From Mikania micrantha (taxonomy: Eukaryota; Streptophyta; Magnoliopsida; Asterales; Asteraceae): DNA of 64,000 bases. A model generated the notes under the pieces. It did no database searches, was not told the origin of the DNA, and worked only from the letters and a program-made list of their open reading frames with translations. The position numbers and the translations under genes were made by a program. Shown piece after piece: positions 48,901-61,114 of this stretch. Each line of letters opens with the position of its first letter. The first letter of the stretch is position 1. The stretch is from NCBI GenBank assembly GCA_009363875.1, contig CM018690.1:17377692-17441691 (forward strand). The letters run 5' to 3'.

Positions 48901-50160
48901 AGGTTCGGTGATGATGGTTCGCGGCACAAAGTTTGAGCTGTAGGGTTCGTGACCATGCGGGGTTCGTGGCTCCCTCATGGGTTCGGTTGGTAGAAAGGTT
49001 CGGCCGGTCGAAGGTTCGGCCACTGCAGGCCTTTCACGAACCCTGGTTCATCATCATCGAATCCTTTGTTGTTGCAGGGTTGTTCCCATGTTAGTGTTAT
49101 GCGATAATGGGTTTTCGAGGGAGTAGGGTTCGTGAAAATTGGCCTAGGACCGGTTATGGGTTGTGGTTCAACACAATGGTAAAGAAACCCTAAGTTTCGA
49201 GACTTTCAAGCTTCAATACCTCGATATTCGCTGGATAACTCCTCAGATCGGTTGTACTTCTAGGTAGAGGAGATCAAGAGCTTCGTTTAGGCTTAAGAAT
49301 CACGTGATTTCGTTAAGAATGGAGTGAGACCCAAGGATTTGAAGGTTAGGTTTTTAGAGAGAGAGAACGGGTAAGTGAGTCTAGAGAGAGAAAGAGGGTG
49401 GAATAAATGAGGAAAATGCCTCATTTAGGGTATTTATACCCCGGGGGTCTTCGGTTTCGTTTTTTGTTGTTCGGTTGTCGTTTTCGTTGCGTATCCGGAA
49501 CGAAATGCGCGTGTTTTACAAATTTTAATAAAAAAAGGATTTGTTTTTAAATTTTGAAGGTTGTGATTCCTAATAAATGTTTCGTAATTATTTTCCTTAT
49601 TTTTATTATCGTTCGAATCGCTTATCGGTTTCGTTTCGTCAGATCGTGTCACCTTCGTGCGTATTCGTTCGAATCGTCACCCGAACGAACACGACGATGG
49701 TTTCACTTTCTGATTCTTGTTTTCTATTTTCAGTTCTCATTTCAGAACTCCAAACTCACAGATATGTTTGTGTGAATCGTCACCCACACAAACACACTGT
49801 CAGTTCGTTATTCTGAAATAACACTGTATTTATGTTCTGAATTGTGTTTCCTTACTGACGGACTCAACTAAACTTCCTGTTTTCACATTGTTTTCCTTGA
49901 ATTATCGGCCATCTAATTCCTGTCATCTATGGATATCATATCGCAACCGATATGTTCTTGTTATTTGATTGTACAATGTTGTTTCTTTTGATTCGTTGTA
50001 TTAACTGTACTTAGGCTTTCACCTAAATACGAACAATTGTTGTTTGTGATTTGAGTTTTGTTGTTACACACACTGTTCACACATTGTATTTACACACAGT
50101 AAATAGTGAAAGTACACGTACCATATGAACTTGTCGGACGATCAGGTACTGGATGTCACA
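45945..50160 (-). mobile_element. Solo LTR (4216 bp) resembling the array LTRs, with TTTAG target duplication
   Basis: On the reverse strand it starts TGTGACATCC and ends GGGGTGTGACG, where the last base of the expected CA has changed. TTTAG lies at 45940-45944 and 50161-50165. It shares with the array LTR the terminal CCGGCTCGGGGTGTGAC, the sub-repeat core (46510-46560), the acceptor-like block (AG at 46310-46309), a GGTTCG cluster (48775-49060), a TATA box (TATAAATA, 49438-49431) and a CT-rich start. No internal domain is present, so LTR-LTR recombination removed it. No gene is supported. Confidence 0.9.
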
Positions 50161-50390
50161 TTTAGCACCTCTTTTTTATACATCAATAACTTTTTATACT
50201 ATAATATTTTTTATAAAAATTGCACCATTTTACTCGTCTTATTTTTCTCTTTAATTCCATTATAGTCATTGTCTAGGTTTTTTTTTTATTTTTTTTCGGA
50301 TGTTCGTATATACATCAATGTAACAAGTATAATAATAACAAATTATTTGTAACTAGTTGCAACGAATTTGGGTTACATTGTTGTAGATTA
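50161..50390. mobile_element. Right part of the interrupted TIR element
   Basis: It continues the match to the 44181 element (CATCAATAACTTTTTATACT, then AAAAATTGCACCATT). A partial direct duplication of its last part lies at 50457-50539. The far end of the element is missing. Confidence 0.5.
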
Positions 50391-50539
50391 ACTAGGGTTA
50401 TGTGTAGGAGAGTAAACGATCCAAGCCGATCTCGAGCTCATTAAATCTTTTATTTTCTTGACTAGGTTTTTTTATTTTTTTCTGGATGTTTGTATTTACA
50501 TCAATATAACAAGTATAAACATCACACATTGTTTGTAAC

Positions 50540-52204
50540 TGTAACATCACTGTATTTTAGGCACTTCATTACATAAATGTTTGTACTGTTAAAGCCTGAT
50601 ATGATAATTGACAATTACTATGAATTATTTAATGATATTATCACTGGTATACATTCTAAGAACACCTAATTATGAGCATAAACCATAGGAAATCTAGTTT
50701 GAAACACAACTAAACAGAACCAGAGAGTTTATTGCAATCGAATTAATATGATATGATTTGATTTGGAATGGTAGTGGTATGGGATTCTATAATCAAAGAT
50801 AAGCAAGGATATAATCATGGTTTACCTCAAAATGAACTTAATATGAGACAACGGAGTTTATAAGTAAAAACCGAAAAGTAAACATCCAGATTTACCTCAA
50901 AATGTCGATCAAAAGCTAGATTTCTTCGTGGTTTTATGTTCTCCTCGATCACACGAACGTTTAGGCACCAAGATCTCGCGAAACCGTTGAGAAACGAAGG
51001 AGATAATCTAGAGAGAAGGTAGAGAGAGAAAGGGGTGACGGGTTGGGGGGTTCAGAGAGAGAAAGGGTTTTGTAAAATGAAAGAAATGGAGTTCCCATGT
51101 CTTATACCCCGTTTCGTCCCCGCGTGCTCGGTCTCATTTATTTCGCGTAAAATATTACAAACCGCTCGGTTCTTCTTGTAAATTATATTAAAAAATAGAA
51201 CGTGTAAATAACTAAGTTTCGGTTTGATAAAAATGCTTTTAATTACAGCCGTTGCATAAAATGATTTCGTTTTCTTTCGTTAAATCATTCATGTAATAAA
51301 ACGATTCGTTCAGATACGTCTTAGGTTGTAATTCCTAATAAAAATTTTTAAAACCTTTTTCTTAAATTAATATCGTTAAAATATTATTTCGGTTATCTCG
51401 TCGAAACACGTTACTCACATACGTATCCGTAAAGATCGTCACCTTTTCAAATCCAACGCTCGTATCGTATTTCGATTCGATTTACGATTTAGGGAATATG
51501 ATTTCAGAATATTATTCTTAATAATTATATTCGTGTGAATCATCACCCACTCGAATACATTATTAAGTTAATATTTCTGAAATAACATTCGCGTTCAAAT
51601 TATATTCGTAACCTCACCATCGCGTAATTATTCCCCATAACGCTTTCATTATTTCGTTATCTTGAATATTATAATTTCCCAATCCAAAACCCACTAAACC
51701 ATATCACTGACACATCCATGATAGACCGAAATAAGCTTATGTATAGGGCATATGTAAGAGTAGGTCGCAACCTATCCAGCCACCGTCCCACCACAATTTC
51801 GATAAACCATGACCATGTGTCCTTGACTATGTTTAGTAACCAAACGGTAATTAACCCATAAATCCTTTCCATCCCAAACCAAAACCGCGGATTCTCTTCA
51901 CCAAAGCCTCAACACTAATATAATCATGATAAACCAAAGATGGTTTATGTATAGGGCATACGTAGAGGTCAGTCGCAACTGCCTCGGCCGCCATCCCACC
52001 ACCTCTTCGATAGACCATGATTATATACTTGTCTATCTTTGGTTATAGAATTCCATACCACTACCATTTCAAATTCACATCATATCATCTGCATTAAACT
52101 CTCTGGTTCTGTCTAGTTGTTTTTCATCTAGACTCCCCATGGTTTATGCTCATAATTATCTGTTCTCAATATGTATACCAATAATAATAATAATAATAAT
52201 AATC

Positions 52205-52252
<48 letters not shown>

Positions 52253-52345
52253 TCCAGTAATCCATAATAATTATCAATTATCATATCAGGCTTTAACAGT
52301 ACAAGCATTCATGTAATGAAGTGCCTGAAATTCAGTGATGTTACA
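50540..52345. repeat. Inverted pair of truncated LTRs
   Basis: TGTAACATCACTG starts at 50540 on the plus strand and at 52345 on the reverse strand. The arms 50540-50825 and 52017-52345 are alignable inverted copies (AGGCACTTCATTACAT, CTTTAACAGTACAA complement, ACCAGAGAGTTTA). Between them the reverse strand has LTR-like sequence: two sub-repeat cores (51725-51795 and 51943-52010), a GGGTATAAG TATA-like site near 51107 and a CT-rich stretch. No open frame is supported. Confidence 0.7.
52180..52250. repeat. (AAT)n microsatellite
   Basis: About 23 AAT units with one interruption (AATCAT near 52200). It is present only in the right arm of the inverted LTR pair, so it expanded after the arms formed. 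Confidence 0.9.
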
Positions 52346-53049
52346 TGTTTGCTTTAATTTGGTTTTTAAATTCAATTGAATAGAAAACCCCAAATCATTC
52401 TTGGTATGAGCCCTAATTATTTGAACTTGTACAATTATGTTTAGTTTGATGAAATTGGGTTAGGGTTTTGCTTAGAAATGTTAAAAAGAGTGTTTAGGTG
52501 TTGAGAATTACCTGTATTAACTTCAAATCGATGTGGTTCGACTAAATGCTTTGAGTTCGGCCTCTCCCGATCGAATTCTTCAATCCCAAGCCTCTAGAAT
52601 CGATTGATGGATGCAAGAGTCTCTTATAGGGCTGATTATAGTGTATGAATGTTCAATAGTGTGAATCTTGATCGCATTGTGTGGATTTTATAGGTGTAAG
52701 TGACGGTTCCAACATTCTTTGTTGTTAATTGCCTTAGTTTCGACTTAATGATTGGAATTACTCATGGAATTGATGATGAGACATCAATGTGACCGTTTTT
52801 TGACGATTTAATTCGGTTGTAGCCATTTATTTACATAAATTTTCGGTTTCAATTGAGTTTCTAGATCAATTTTGACCTAAGAAGCCAAAATTGATTGTTC
52901 ATGAAATTACAAGTTTAATCCTTGTAATTTTATTACTTCTATACTTGTTTTATTAGATTTTAATCCTTTTTGTTTGATTTTGTTTGATTTCATATCGTTT
53001 TCGTTCGTTTTTCATTCACGGAGTTAATCTAGAATGCCGAATTGTAACA
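52346..53049. other. Spacer between inverted LTR pair and gag remnant
   Basis: No open frame was recognised. The sequence is moderately AT-rich and may belong to a decayed retroelement, but no boundary could be identified. Confidence 0.45.
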
Positions 53050-54228
53050 GAGATGGAGTTTATATTCCTTTCATCTCCCACAATGATATTCCATGATGTG
53101 GGCAGTTCTTAACAAGCATCTTAAATCTAGTGAAAGCCTCATGAAACAATTCACTTGGTTATTGGATGAATTCTGGATTCCTTTCCTAACATCATTGGTT
53201 CTTTGTGTAGTATGGAACTCATCCAAGAATTGTTGCTGCATCTCATACCATGTATAAATAGAAGCAGAAGGTAAGGAGTGGAACCATTTTTGAGCTTTAT
53301 CTTCTAAGGTGAACTGAAATAGAACTAACTTCACATCCTCATGTGAAAATCCTTGGCCTCCAATTGTATTGCAACGTGCATCATTTGCAGCAAGGTGCAA
53401 ATAAGGTTCTTCAGTTGCCAGTCCATGATATTTTGGTGGGTTCTATATAGATCGTGATCTCACTTCAAAAGCCCGCCTCTGGTATTGGGAAATAACAATA
53501 GGTGAATGGTTATTGGCAATTGCAGTCCGGAAGTGACATTCAATTCCTTGAACTAGCCCCCTCTCAATTCTCCTAGGTAACCCTTCCACATTCATTTTTG
53601 CTCTAGGTCTAGGTGCTGGCCTTTGATTTTGATTCACAGGTTGTTGCTGTGGGTATGGAATGCCAGGTCTAGGAAATTCCCGATGAGGTTGATTTTTTCG
53701 GTGTGGCACATATGGATCTGTAGTAGCAAAAGTAGGTCCTGCACCAAATGTTCTAACCCCCTGTACTGGGCTAAACTGTTCATCCTCGTAATCTTCATAC
53801 TCATCATACTCACCTTCTTGTTCATCAGAATATTCACCGTGTTCACCTGTAGTATATATTGGTGGAGGGCCTTGAAATGGAGCAGAGAAATTAACATTTT
53901 TGTTAGACTTACTTTGGTGGTTATTCAGAAAACCATCCGATATGACTCGGAAAAATGGTGAGCTATAGGTAGATTGAGAGAATTGTGATAATGAGGTAAC
54001 AGGTGGTGATGGGTTAGTTGGTGGGATTGGAGTGGTGGTTGATGATGATGGAATGGGTGTTGGATTGATGGGTTGCTTGCTTGGATAAGAAAAATCTATT
54101 GGTTGTTCTTATTTTGTTGGTGTGAAAATTTTATCGGTGCGGTGTAATGTTCGGTTATGCCTCGCATATTTCTCAATTTCCGGGTCAAAGATCAATGGAG
54201 AATTCCGATCGGAGCGTCTTGTATGCAT
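53050..54228 (-). pseudogene. Athila-like retrotransposon gag remnant
   Basis: The reverse-strand ATG at 54228 opens MHTRRSDR...LIFDPEIEKYARH, a typical Athila-type gag N-terminus. A TAA near 54107 is followed in the same or a related frame by a proline/serine-rich and acidic region, then a basic segment (HRKNQPHREFPRP). Another stop lies at 53443. The gag core follows (FSHEDVKLVLFQFTLEDKAQ, then WFHSLPSASIYTWYEMQQQF). A frameshift near 53150 moves the end (a CPHHG-like part) to another frame. The copy stops near 53050 with no pol. It is not functional. Confidence 0.75.
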
Positions 54229-54330
54229 AGAACTGGTGGATTACCTGTACACGCGAAAGAAAAAGAAAAACCGCGTGTAAGTCTGAACAAAACACTTAAG
54301 TTGAAAGTAATGCTTTGCGCACAACTCCCC

Positions 54331-56955
54331 TGTGACACCCGGCAATTTCAAGTAAATTGCAACTCTTAAACTCTACGTATTTCACATTCATACTTGTTGT
54401 ATTTCATTTAATTATGTTTAATTAGATGAGCTAAACACAAACACAAAACAATAGCTTACACTATTATTGTGCATCACACGTTGATTAGGATTAATCAAGC
54501 GTGCAAACACTTCGTAGAACACGAACACAAACTATCGAAGATAATTCAAGGAATTATCGAAACACACACACGAGACTCACGAATGTTGGTGATCAATCAA
54601 ACTTATGTGCTATTTGTATTTACGTGCTTAAACGAGCATTAGATGCTTTAGATAAACGTTAGGAATCATGTATGAGCGAAATCGTTTCAACGAAATCGAA
54701 AAACAAGGATATGGACCCGTCGCGGTACGCGACAAGTCCCCCGGCAAACGGCTTCGCGGTACGCGAAGAAAATCGGGAATCGAGACTCCCGAATCCTGTC
54801 GCGGTACGCGGCAAACAATTTTGATCGGCCTCCGCGGTACGCGAAGGCCATGCAGATCAGAATTTTCTTTATAAACAACTCCAACTCATTCCCATTCGTT
54901 TTTCTTTCATTTCTCCGAGCTCTTACACTTTATACTCGACCAAAGCTTACTGGAACCACCATCCATACCCCCTAGAAGCATTATTGAAGCTCTTCCTTGC
55001 AACCTTGGAGTGATTTGAAGCTATTGAAGCTCAAGGAGAGTTCTTGGAAGTCATCTACAAGCTAGGAGCTCATCATCAGCCACCATTTGGGTTCCAGAAT
55101 CTGTTCAACCACGGATTTAAGCTTCTAAGGTAGTTTCTTGTGTTTATCTATAGTTAGATCGCACATGCAATGGGTAAAAACCCACATGCAACTCCGTTTG
55201 GTTATTGTGCTAGAATGTGTTGGTGATTTGATGTATTAGATGAGTTAGATCTACTGATTTTGAAGTCTAAGATGTTAGATTTGAGTTTTGGTTTAGTCAT
55301 TGGTTGATTTGATAATGTTTTGGTGCACTTGCCATAAAAGGAAACTTTTATGTTGCAAGTCTTCGATTTGTGATGATCTAGACATGTTAGACATGTCTAG
55401 ATATTGTTAAATGTGTATTGAAGTGTTTAGAAACACATTGGGATATTTGATTTTGTCAAAAACTTGGTTTTATAGAAACTTACTAAAAATGGAAACTTTT
55501 ATAAATCAAAAGAGGGCTTTTGATGTTTTAAAGAGTTTTGATGAACTTTGATTATTGAAACATGTTTAGAAATGATTTCTAACATATTTGGAAACCTTGA
55601 TTTGTGAAAACGAGCTTTTAAACAAGTACTTACTATTTTAGGAAACTTTATTTGGGCAAAACGGCATAAATGGTGGTTTATGCGCAAACGATGTGTTTTA
55701 AGTGTATAAACGTGTTTTTACAAACATATTAGAGTTATTAGTTTTATGAAATGGAATTTCATAACCACACTTTCCTAAATTGGAAACTTTCCAAAAATGG
55801 TAACTTATGTGACTAGAGTCATAGGATGCATTTTAGTGTCTTATGTGCGTCAAGGCACATAAACACAACAATCGTGTCACCAACGATTCGTCGAGTCAAC
55901 ACAAGTCAACACACACATACTCGGTTAAGCACACCGACACTTGGAGTTGTATGGAATACAACGCATCACAAAACACATACTTACACCTATATGATCATAG
56001 GTGCTTACTAGCAGGTGCTAACTTTCGCAGACGCGAACACACGAAAACCGGAAACTGCACTACCAGGTGAGTTCACGGCCCCTTTTTATCTTTTCTACCT
56101 TTGGGGGAGAAAACATTGCATCACAACTGTTTTGAACAACAACTCATTTTATTTATGTATGGACATGCTTTATCATTATATGTATATGTGTGGGCCCCTA
56201 TCACAACTAAAAGTCCTCGCGATACTCCTCGTACCGTTAATAGCATAACGCCTAGCGTGGTAATCTTGAATAGTACTATTTGGGCCTGACAAGCCCCACT
56301 ACACCCGACTGGAGGTCGGAACAGTGCAATATTGACCAAAACTTTGCCATTGTCTCGTGATAACATGGCGGGAGGCACAATCTGTCAGCTTCGGTACCAT
56401 CCACAATATAATATAACTGTATTGACTAGCTATCAATCGATACTGCATTGTAATGATATGTAAATATGCAAAACTCTTACTTTAAACATTTTGATGTTTA
56501 CTGCTTATGAAAAACCTGTGCTCTCACCAACCTTTGTGTTGACCCTTTTACTCGCATGTTTTCTCAGGTAGCTAAGGCACGCGCACAAGGATAGGATGCT
56601 AGGATGGAGTCCCATGCATCAGCTTTAGTGTCTTAGATCATCGATAATTTTTAACGTTTTTATTTGGTTATGTCTTGTATTGATAAACAACTTTCAATCG
56701 CTTCCGCAAACTTTAAATTTATGATGTTCTGAAAACTGTTTTAAAATAACGCTTCCGCAACTTACGAACTGTATTTGTTTTGAGATTGTATAACTTCCGC
56801 AACTCTGATTTTGCAAATTGATTTATCCATGTAATTGGATGTACGTATATAACCAGACATGTAGGTCTCGCATGTTGTGTGACCGGAGACTGCGATCCTG
56901 ACAATCTGTTGTTGCTCGCGCCCCAGGAAGGGACGGGATTTCTCGGGGTGTGACA
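54331..56955 (+). mobile_element. Solo LTR (2625 bp) with TCCCC target duplication
   Basis: It starts TGTGACACCC and ends GGGGTGTGACA. TCCCC flanks both sides (54326-54330 and 56956-56960). It carries four CGCGGTACGCG motifs (54718-54845) before a TATA box (TATAAA, 54870-54875), a roughly 150-bp periodic GGAAACTTT pattern (55340-55790), a donor-like site CAG|GTGAGTTCAC (GT at 56067) and an acceptor-like TTTTCTCAG (AG at 56566-56567). It is inserted into the leader/PBS of the Athila-like element. Confidence 0.92.
54718..54845 (+). promoter_or_regulatory. Four CG-rich near-palindromes (CGCGGTACGCG) upstream of the LTR TATA box
   Basis: GTCGCGGTACGCGAC, TTCGCGGTACGCGAA, GTCGCGGTACGCGGC and CCGCGGTACGCGAAG are spaced about 30-45 bases apart and end about 25 bases before TATAAA. 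The related LTR at 57544 has four diverged counterparts in the same place (57902-58030). Confidence 0.7.
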
Positions 56956-56974
56956 TCCCCGACAACGTGCCAAA
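56956..56974 (-). other. Degenerate primer-binding site of the Athila-like element
   Basis: The reverse strand reads TGGCACGTTGTCGGGGA, a decayed form of the TGGCGCCGTTGCCGGGGA site used by Athila/Tat elements. It sits next to the LTR terminus at 56978. The TCCCC target duplication of the nested solo LTR copies its first five bases. Confidence 0.65.
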
Positions 56975-57543
56975 ATTTGACAGAAGTCGAAGGGTCAGTC
57001 AAAAATAAGAGTAAACACCCCAATCCTAATAACCTTATTACGGGTAAGTTGGATGTCGATCCATGAGGAGTTTGGTGGAAAGCAATCACATTCTAAGTAG
57101 ATTATGCAAATAAAAGTAAATGACAAAAAAAGTAAAACCAGATTTTAGATTGGCTGTTTTAAGAAAATGATTAAGAAAACAAATTAAATAAAAGCTTGAT
57201 GTGAAAACAATAATAGGAAGAGGTGGCCCTCTCGGGATTTAGTTTAAACTGTAGTGATGTTTAATTGATTATCCTAGACATAGCCATATAGACATGACAA
57301 ACATATTTGATTTAACCGTGATACATTGCGACTAAGTACTTCTATTGCAATAACACAATGGAAGGTTGCTTTCGACTATCAAGCTTACAATTCCCATTCA
57401 TAATTCATTTAACAATGGCCTAGATTAATCTAATTTCTCTGGGCAGAAAGTCAAACAAATCATTCATTCAAAATTGTACCAGTTTACAAGTCAAATTAAA
57501 ATCCAATAAGCAAAAAGCTTCGAAAGATTAGATTGCTGGTCTA

Positions 57544-60500
57544 TGTGACACCCCGTAATTTTCCAGGTCAGCTTTGACTTTATTTAAAAGTTTATTTAAA
57601 TGATTTTGTACACGTGGCACTAGAATTAGATTAATTTAGTGTGACACGTGGCACGACAGTACGAACACCGACACACAACTAGATAATTCGAGGAATTATC
57701 GAGAAACGCACACACGTGTCAAAACACACAAACGTTGGTGAACGATTAGCACATTGTGTAACACAACACTTGAAACCTCACGAAGCACTCTAACATTGAA
57801 CTTGGAAGTTCAAACGAGGCCAAACGATAGTCCGGAAACGTGAAAACGACGACGAACGGATCCAACCCATTAAACTCGGCTTATTGGGCTCTTTAAGGGC
57901 CCATCGCGATACGTGATAGCCCAACAGGAGGTCCTGTAGCGGTACGCGACAGGCGACGCGGGGGTTTGAATCCCGAATTCCTTCGCGTATCGCGAGGAAT
58001 CTTTTTGGCCTCTCGTAGCGGTACGTGACGTGTGTCAGTCGACAATATCTTTATAAAACCAACACCATTATGCCTAGTCTACTTCCTTTAATCATTTTAC
58101 TCGACTACACACGCCATATCTCGACCATTCTCGTCAGTGAACACCATATTTGACCCCAAGGAAGCCATTGAAGGACTTCTTGAAGCTCCACACTTGAAGA
58201 TTGAAGCTTGGTGACCACCTAGAGGCTTGAACTCCATCACCTCCTTCTTGCTCTTGCCAAGACCAGCGAGCCAGGAGGACTAGAAGCTGTTCTCTTCATC
58301 ATCTCAGAGATATCAACGCTCTAGACGGTAGTTCCACCTCTCTCGTGGCTTAAAACCACCATATATCGCACATGCACGCTCACAAGCATACATGCAAGTC
58401 CATAACATGCACATACATGAGATTTTGTGCTGGGTTTGATGATTTTAGTGTCATTAATGAGGATCTATGATGATTTAATAATGTTATATGATGATCTATG
58501 AAGTTGTGTATGTTAAAATATCATGATTTAGTCATTATCAAGTGAAAAACCCACATGCATGTATGATCCATGGCATGTGGGTGATTTTTAATATTTAGAT
58601 GTGTTCCTTGATGATGTTAGAAGGTTAACTCATGGTTAGATTGTGTTAAAATGGTTAAAAACATGATTTTTATGAATATTTCTATTAATAGTAACTTTTA
58701 GTTACAAAATGGTGAAATGGGTGATATTGTGATCATACATGTTTATGGATTTGCTATTAGAATGATCTTAGGATGATATCAATGCTTGAAATGTGATTTT
58801 GAAGTTGATTTTGGTCATATTTAGCCAAGTTACTATATTTAGTAACTTTTGGGGCCTAAATATTGATAAATGGTGATTTTGACTATATGAGCATGATTAG
58901 ATAATGTTAAAAGGCATAATATGATATTATGTGTTATAAAAATGGACTAGGATTGATTAGAATGGTCCTTTGTATGATAATAGTCATAGTTACTATATTT
59001 AGTAACTTTTGAAATTGAAATGTTGCTATATGATGAATTGGTTTAGATTAACATGTTTAAATGATGTCAAATGACTTAGTATGATGATATGTGATATGAA
59101 AATGAACTGGAAATGTTTAGGATGATCATTTGTGGTGTTTATGCCATGATTACTATTTTTGGTAACTTTATGTTACGATATACCAATTTAGAAACGTTAT
59201 GAGCAATTTGAGCATGCTAAGTGATCTACTATGTTTTAATATGATTATTGCATTCTAAGTTAGATGGTTCCCGATATCGCGCATGCTAGATTTAGAGACT
59301 TTCCTTTCTAGGAAACTTTGGTATGCAAACGTGAGCTATATGCTTATTTGATTTGTATGACAAAATGCTATATGTTAACATAATCACGTAGGACTTAACG
59401 AGCATGCTAGAACTCTAAAATCAATATGTTTGTGAAACTTGCCATAAATGGAAACTTACTATATACAGTAAGTTGTTCATAGACGCGACTTGCGCGTTTT
59501 GCACACGACAAGCACGTACACGAATGTTACACGATACACAACCGACACACGGTTCACCAAAGGTTCGTTGACTTGACACGGTCAAACACGGTCAACACTG
59601 TCAAATACGGTCAACGCGAACCACACAACAACTTAGAGTTGTTTGGACATAAACACGGTCCTGTGAGACCCACATGTATGTGAACACAAACTTATAACAC
59701 CTATGTGATATAGGTAACTACTAGCCGGTGAGCTACTCCGTTCTCGTAAGAACGCACTCTACCAGACTCAGGTGAGTTTACAGCCCCACTTTTACTTATA
59801 ACTGTTTATTAAACTTTTGGGGTGAGAATACAATGCAACTGTTTTATTTGATGTATGACTGGTATGTTGTAAAACAACTTTTCGTGTGCAACTACTATCG
59901 CCACAAGTCCTCATAAATCTTACCGTTAATTGTGAACCAACGAGTCGTTATTACGTAGTACTACTAGGTTTGACTAACCCCACTCGGCACGAAAGTTGAC
60001 TGGAGGTCATAATGAGTGTAATTTCGATGTGGATTTGGGTTCCGCGATAACCCAAGGAGGCAAAAAGGAAACAGTCGAGTTCGGTAAAGATAAGCTGACA
60101 CACCTCGGATCGTAGATCCAATAAAACGATTTAACATACCCAGTATATCTTTGTTTTACTGCTTTCAAATACTTAAACCTGTGAAGTCACCAACTTTATA
60201 GTTGACACTTTTTCGCATGTATTCTCAGGTAACTAGTGGATTGCAAGCTAGGATGCGCACAAGGATGCACTAAGGAGTCTGACATGCATATAGACTCTCG
60301 TCCTAGGCATTTGTTTGCATTGATTGATTTCGAAACAATTTAAACAATGAAGTGTCTGATATGCTTTATTATCCGCTGCAACAATTTACACTTCCGTTGT
60401 TTAACATTTACATTTTCACTGTTTATCTATTAAACCGGTGTTGTTTTCCAAAACTGTATGTTTGTGTAACTCATATAGAGTCGTTCTATATGACCATGAG

Positions 60501-60566
60501 CTGTGATCCTAGCCACGTCACACCCATGTGGACTAACACCACAAGTGGGAATTTGGGGGTGTGACA
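57544..60566 (+). mobile_element. Solo LTR (3023 bp) with near-identical 5-bp target duplication
   Basis: It starts TGTGACACCCCG and ends GGGGGTGTGACA. The flanks are GTCTA (57539-57543) and GCCTA (60567-60571), with one mismatch. It has a TATA box at 58052-58058, four CG-rich near-palindromes at 57902-58030, a repeat ladder at 58560-59480, a donor-like GT at 59772 and an acceptor-like AG at 60227-60228. Its 3' end matches the reverse-strand LTR at 63283, so both belong to one family. Confidence 0.88.
58560..59480 (+). repeat. About six degenerate 150-160-bp tandem units, each with a GTTACTA...TAGTAAC hairpin
   Basis: GTTACTATATTTAGTAAC lies at 58829-58846 and 58989-59006. Variants lie near 58678-58695, 59149-59166, 59300-59316 and 59455-59472. 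Spacing is about 150-160 bases each time. Similar ladders occur in the LTR at 54331 and at 61120-61495. Confidence 0.65.
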
Positions 60567-61114
60567 GCCTAATACAGATAAACAATATTCAAGACATAAA
60601 AAAAACTAAACCTAACTCGGGAGAACTCATGAAGGAATTAGCCACTTATGACGGGAGTGATCTTGGATGATTCGGTTGAAGATTTCATCTCGATTCTCCT
60701 TAGAATTGACCCTGATCGATGACTATTGATGAAGAATGACCTTTGGAACTTTTTATCGCACTAGCTGAATAATAAATGCCCCGAAACCCTATATTGAAAT
60801 AAATAAAAAAACAAATTTTCGGGTTACCGTACCACCTACGCCTGAGCCATCGGGGTACGTGTCATAATTTCTATGAACTTCGTGTTTCAACACCATGGGG
60901 GGGTTTACGGCTGGGTCATAGGGGTACGCCCCTGGTCCGGTTTTCGCATTAAACTTGTTTTGGCTCTTATTTCTTCATTCGAACTCCGCTTAACCTCCCG
61001 TTTGTACCAAAATCTTCGTTTTTCCATGCTCTGTCATCCGAAAATCACCAATACATCATTCCTTGACTTCATTTATCGTCATATGCTCCGGTTCTTATCT
61101 TTTTAACCTGAAAT

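Larger units (their letters stand above)
56978..61110 (-). mobile_element. LTR of the Athila-like element, split by a nested solo LTR
   Basis: The LTR terminus (TGACA on the plus strand) is at 56978. LTR sequence runs to 57543, is interrupted by the solo LTR 57544-60566, and resumes at 60567 to about 61110. The outer end could not be fixed. Together with the PBS and the gag at 54228 it forms one reverse-strand element whose rest is lost. GGGGTACG words occur near 60852 and 60921. Confidence 0.6.

Noticed and set aside
49554..49816. Forward open frames of 73-79 codons in the reverse-strand solo LTR
   Set aside because: They lie in U3 of the LTR with no recognisable protein and no counterpart in the array LTR.
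56121..57089. Overlapping short open frames across the end of the solo LTR at 54331 and its flank
   Set aside because: They cross the LTR boundary and target duplication, lack domains, and are in several frames at once.
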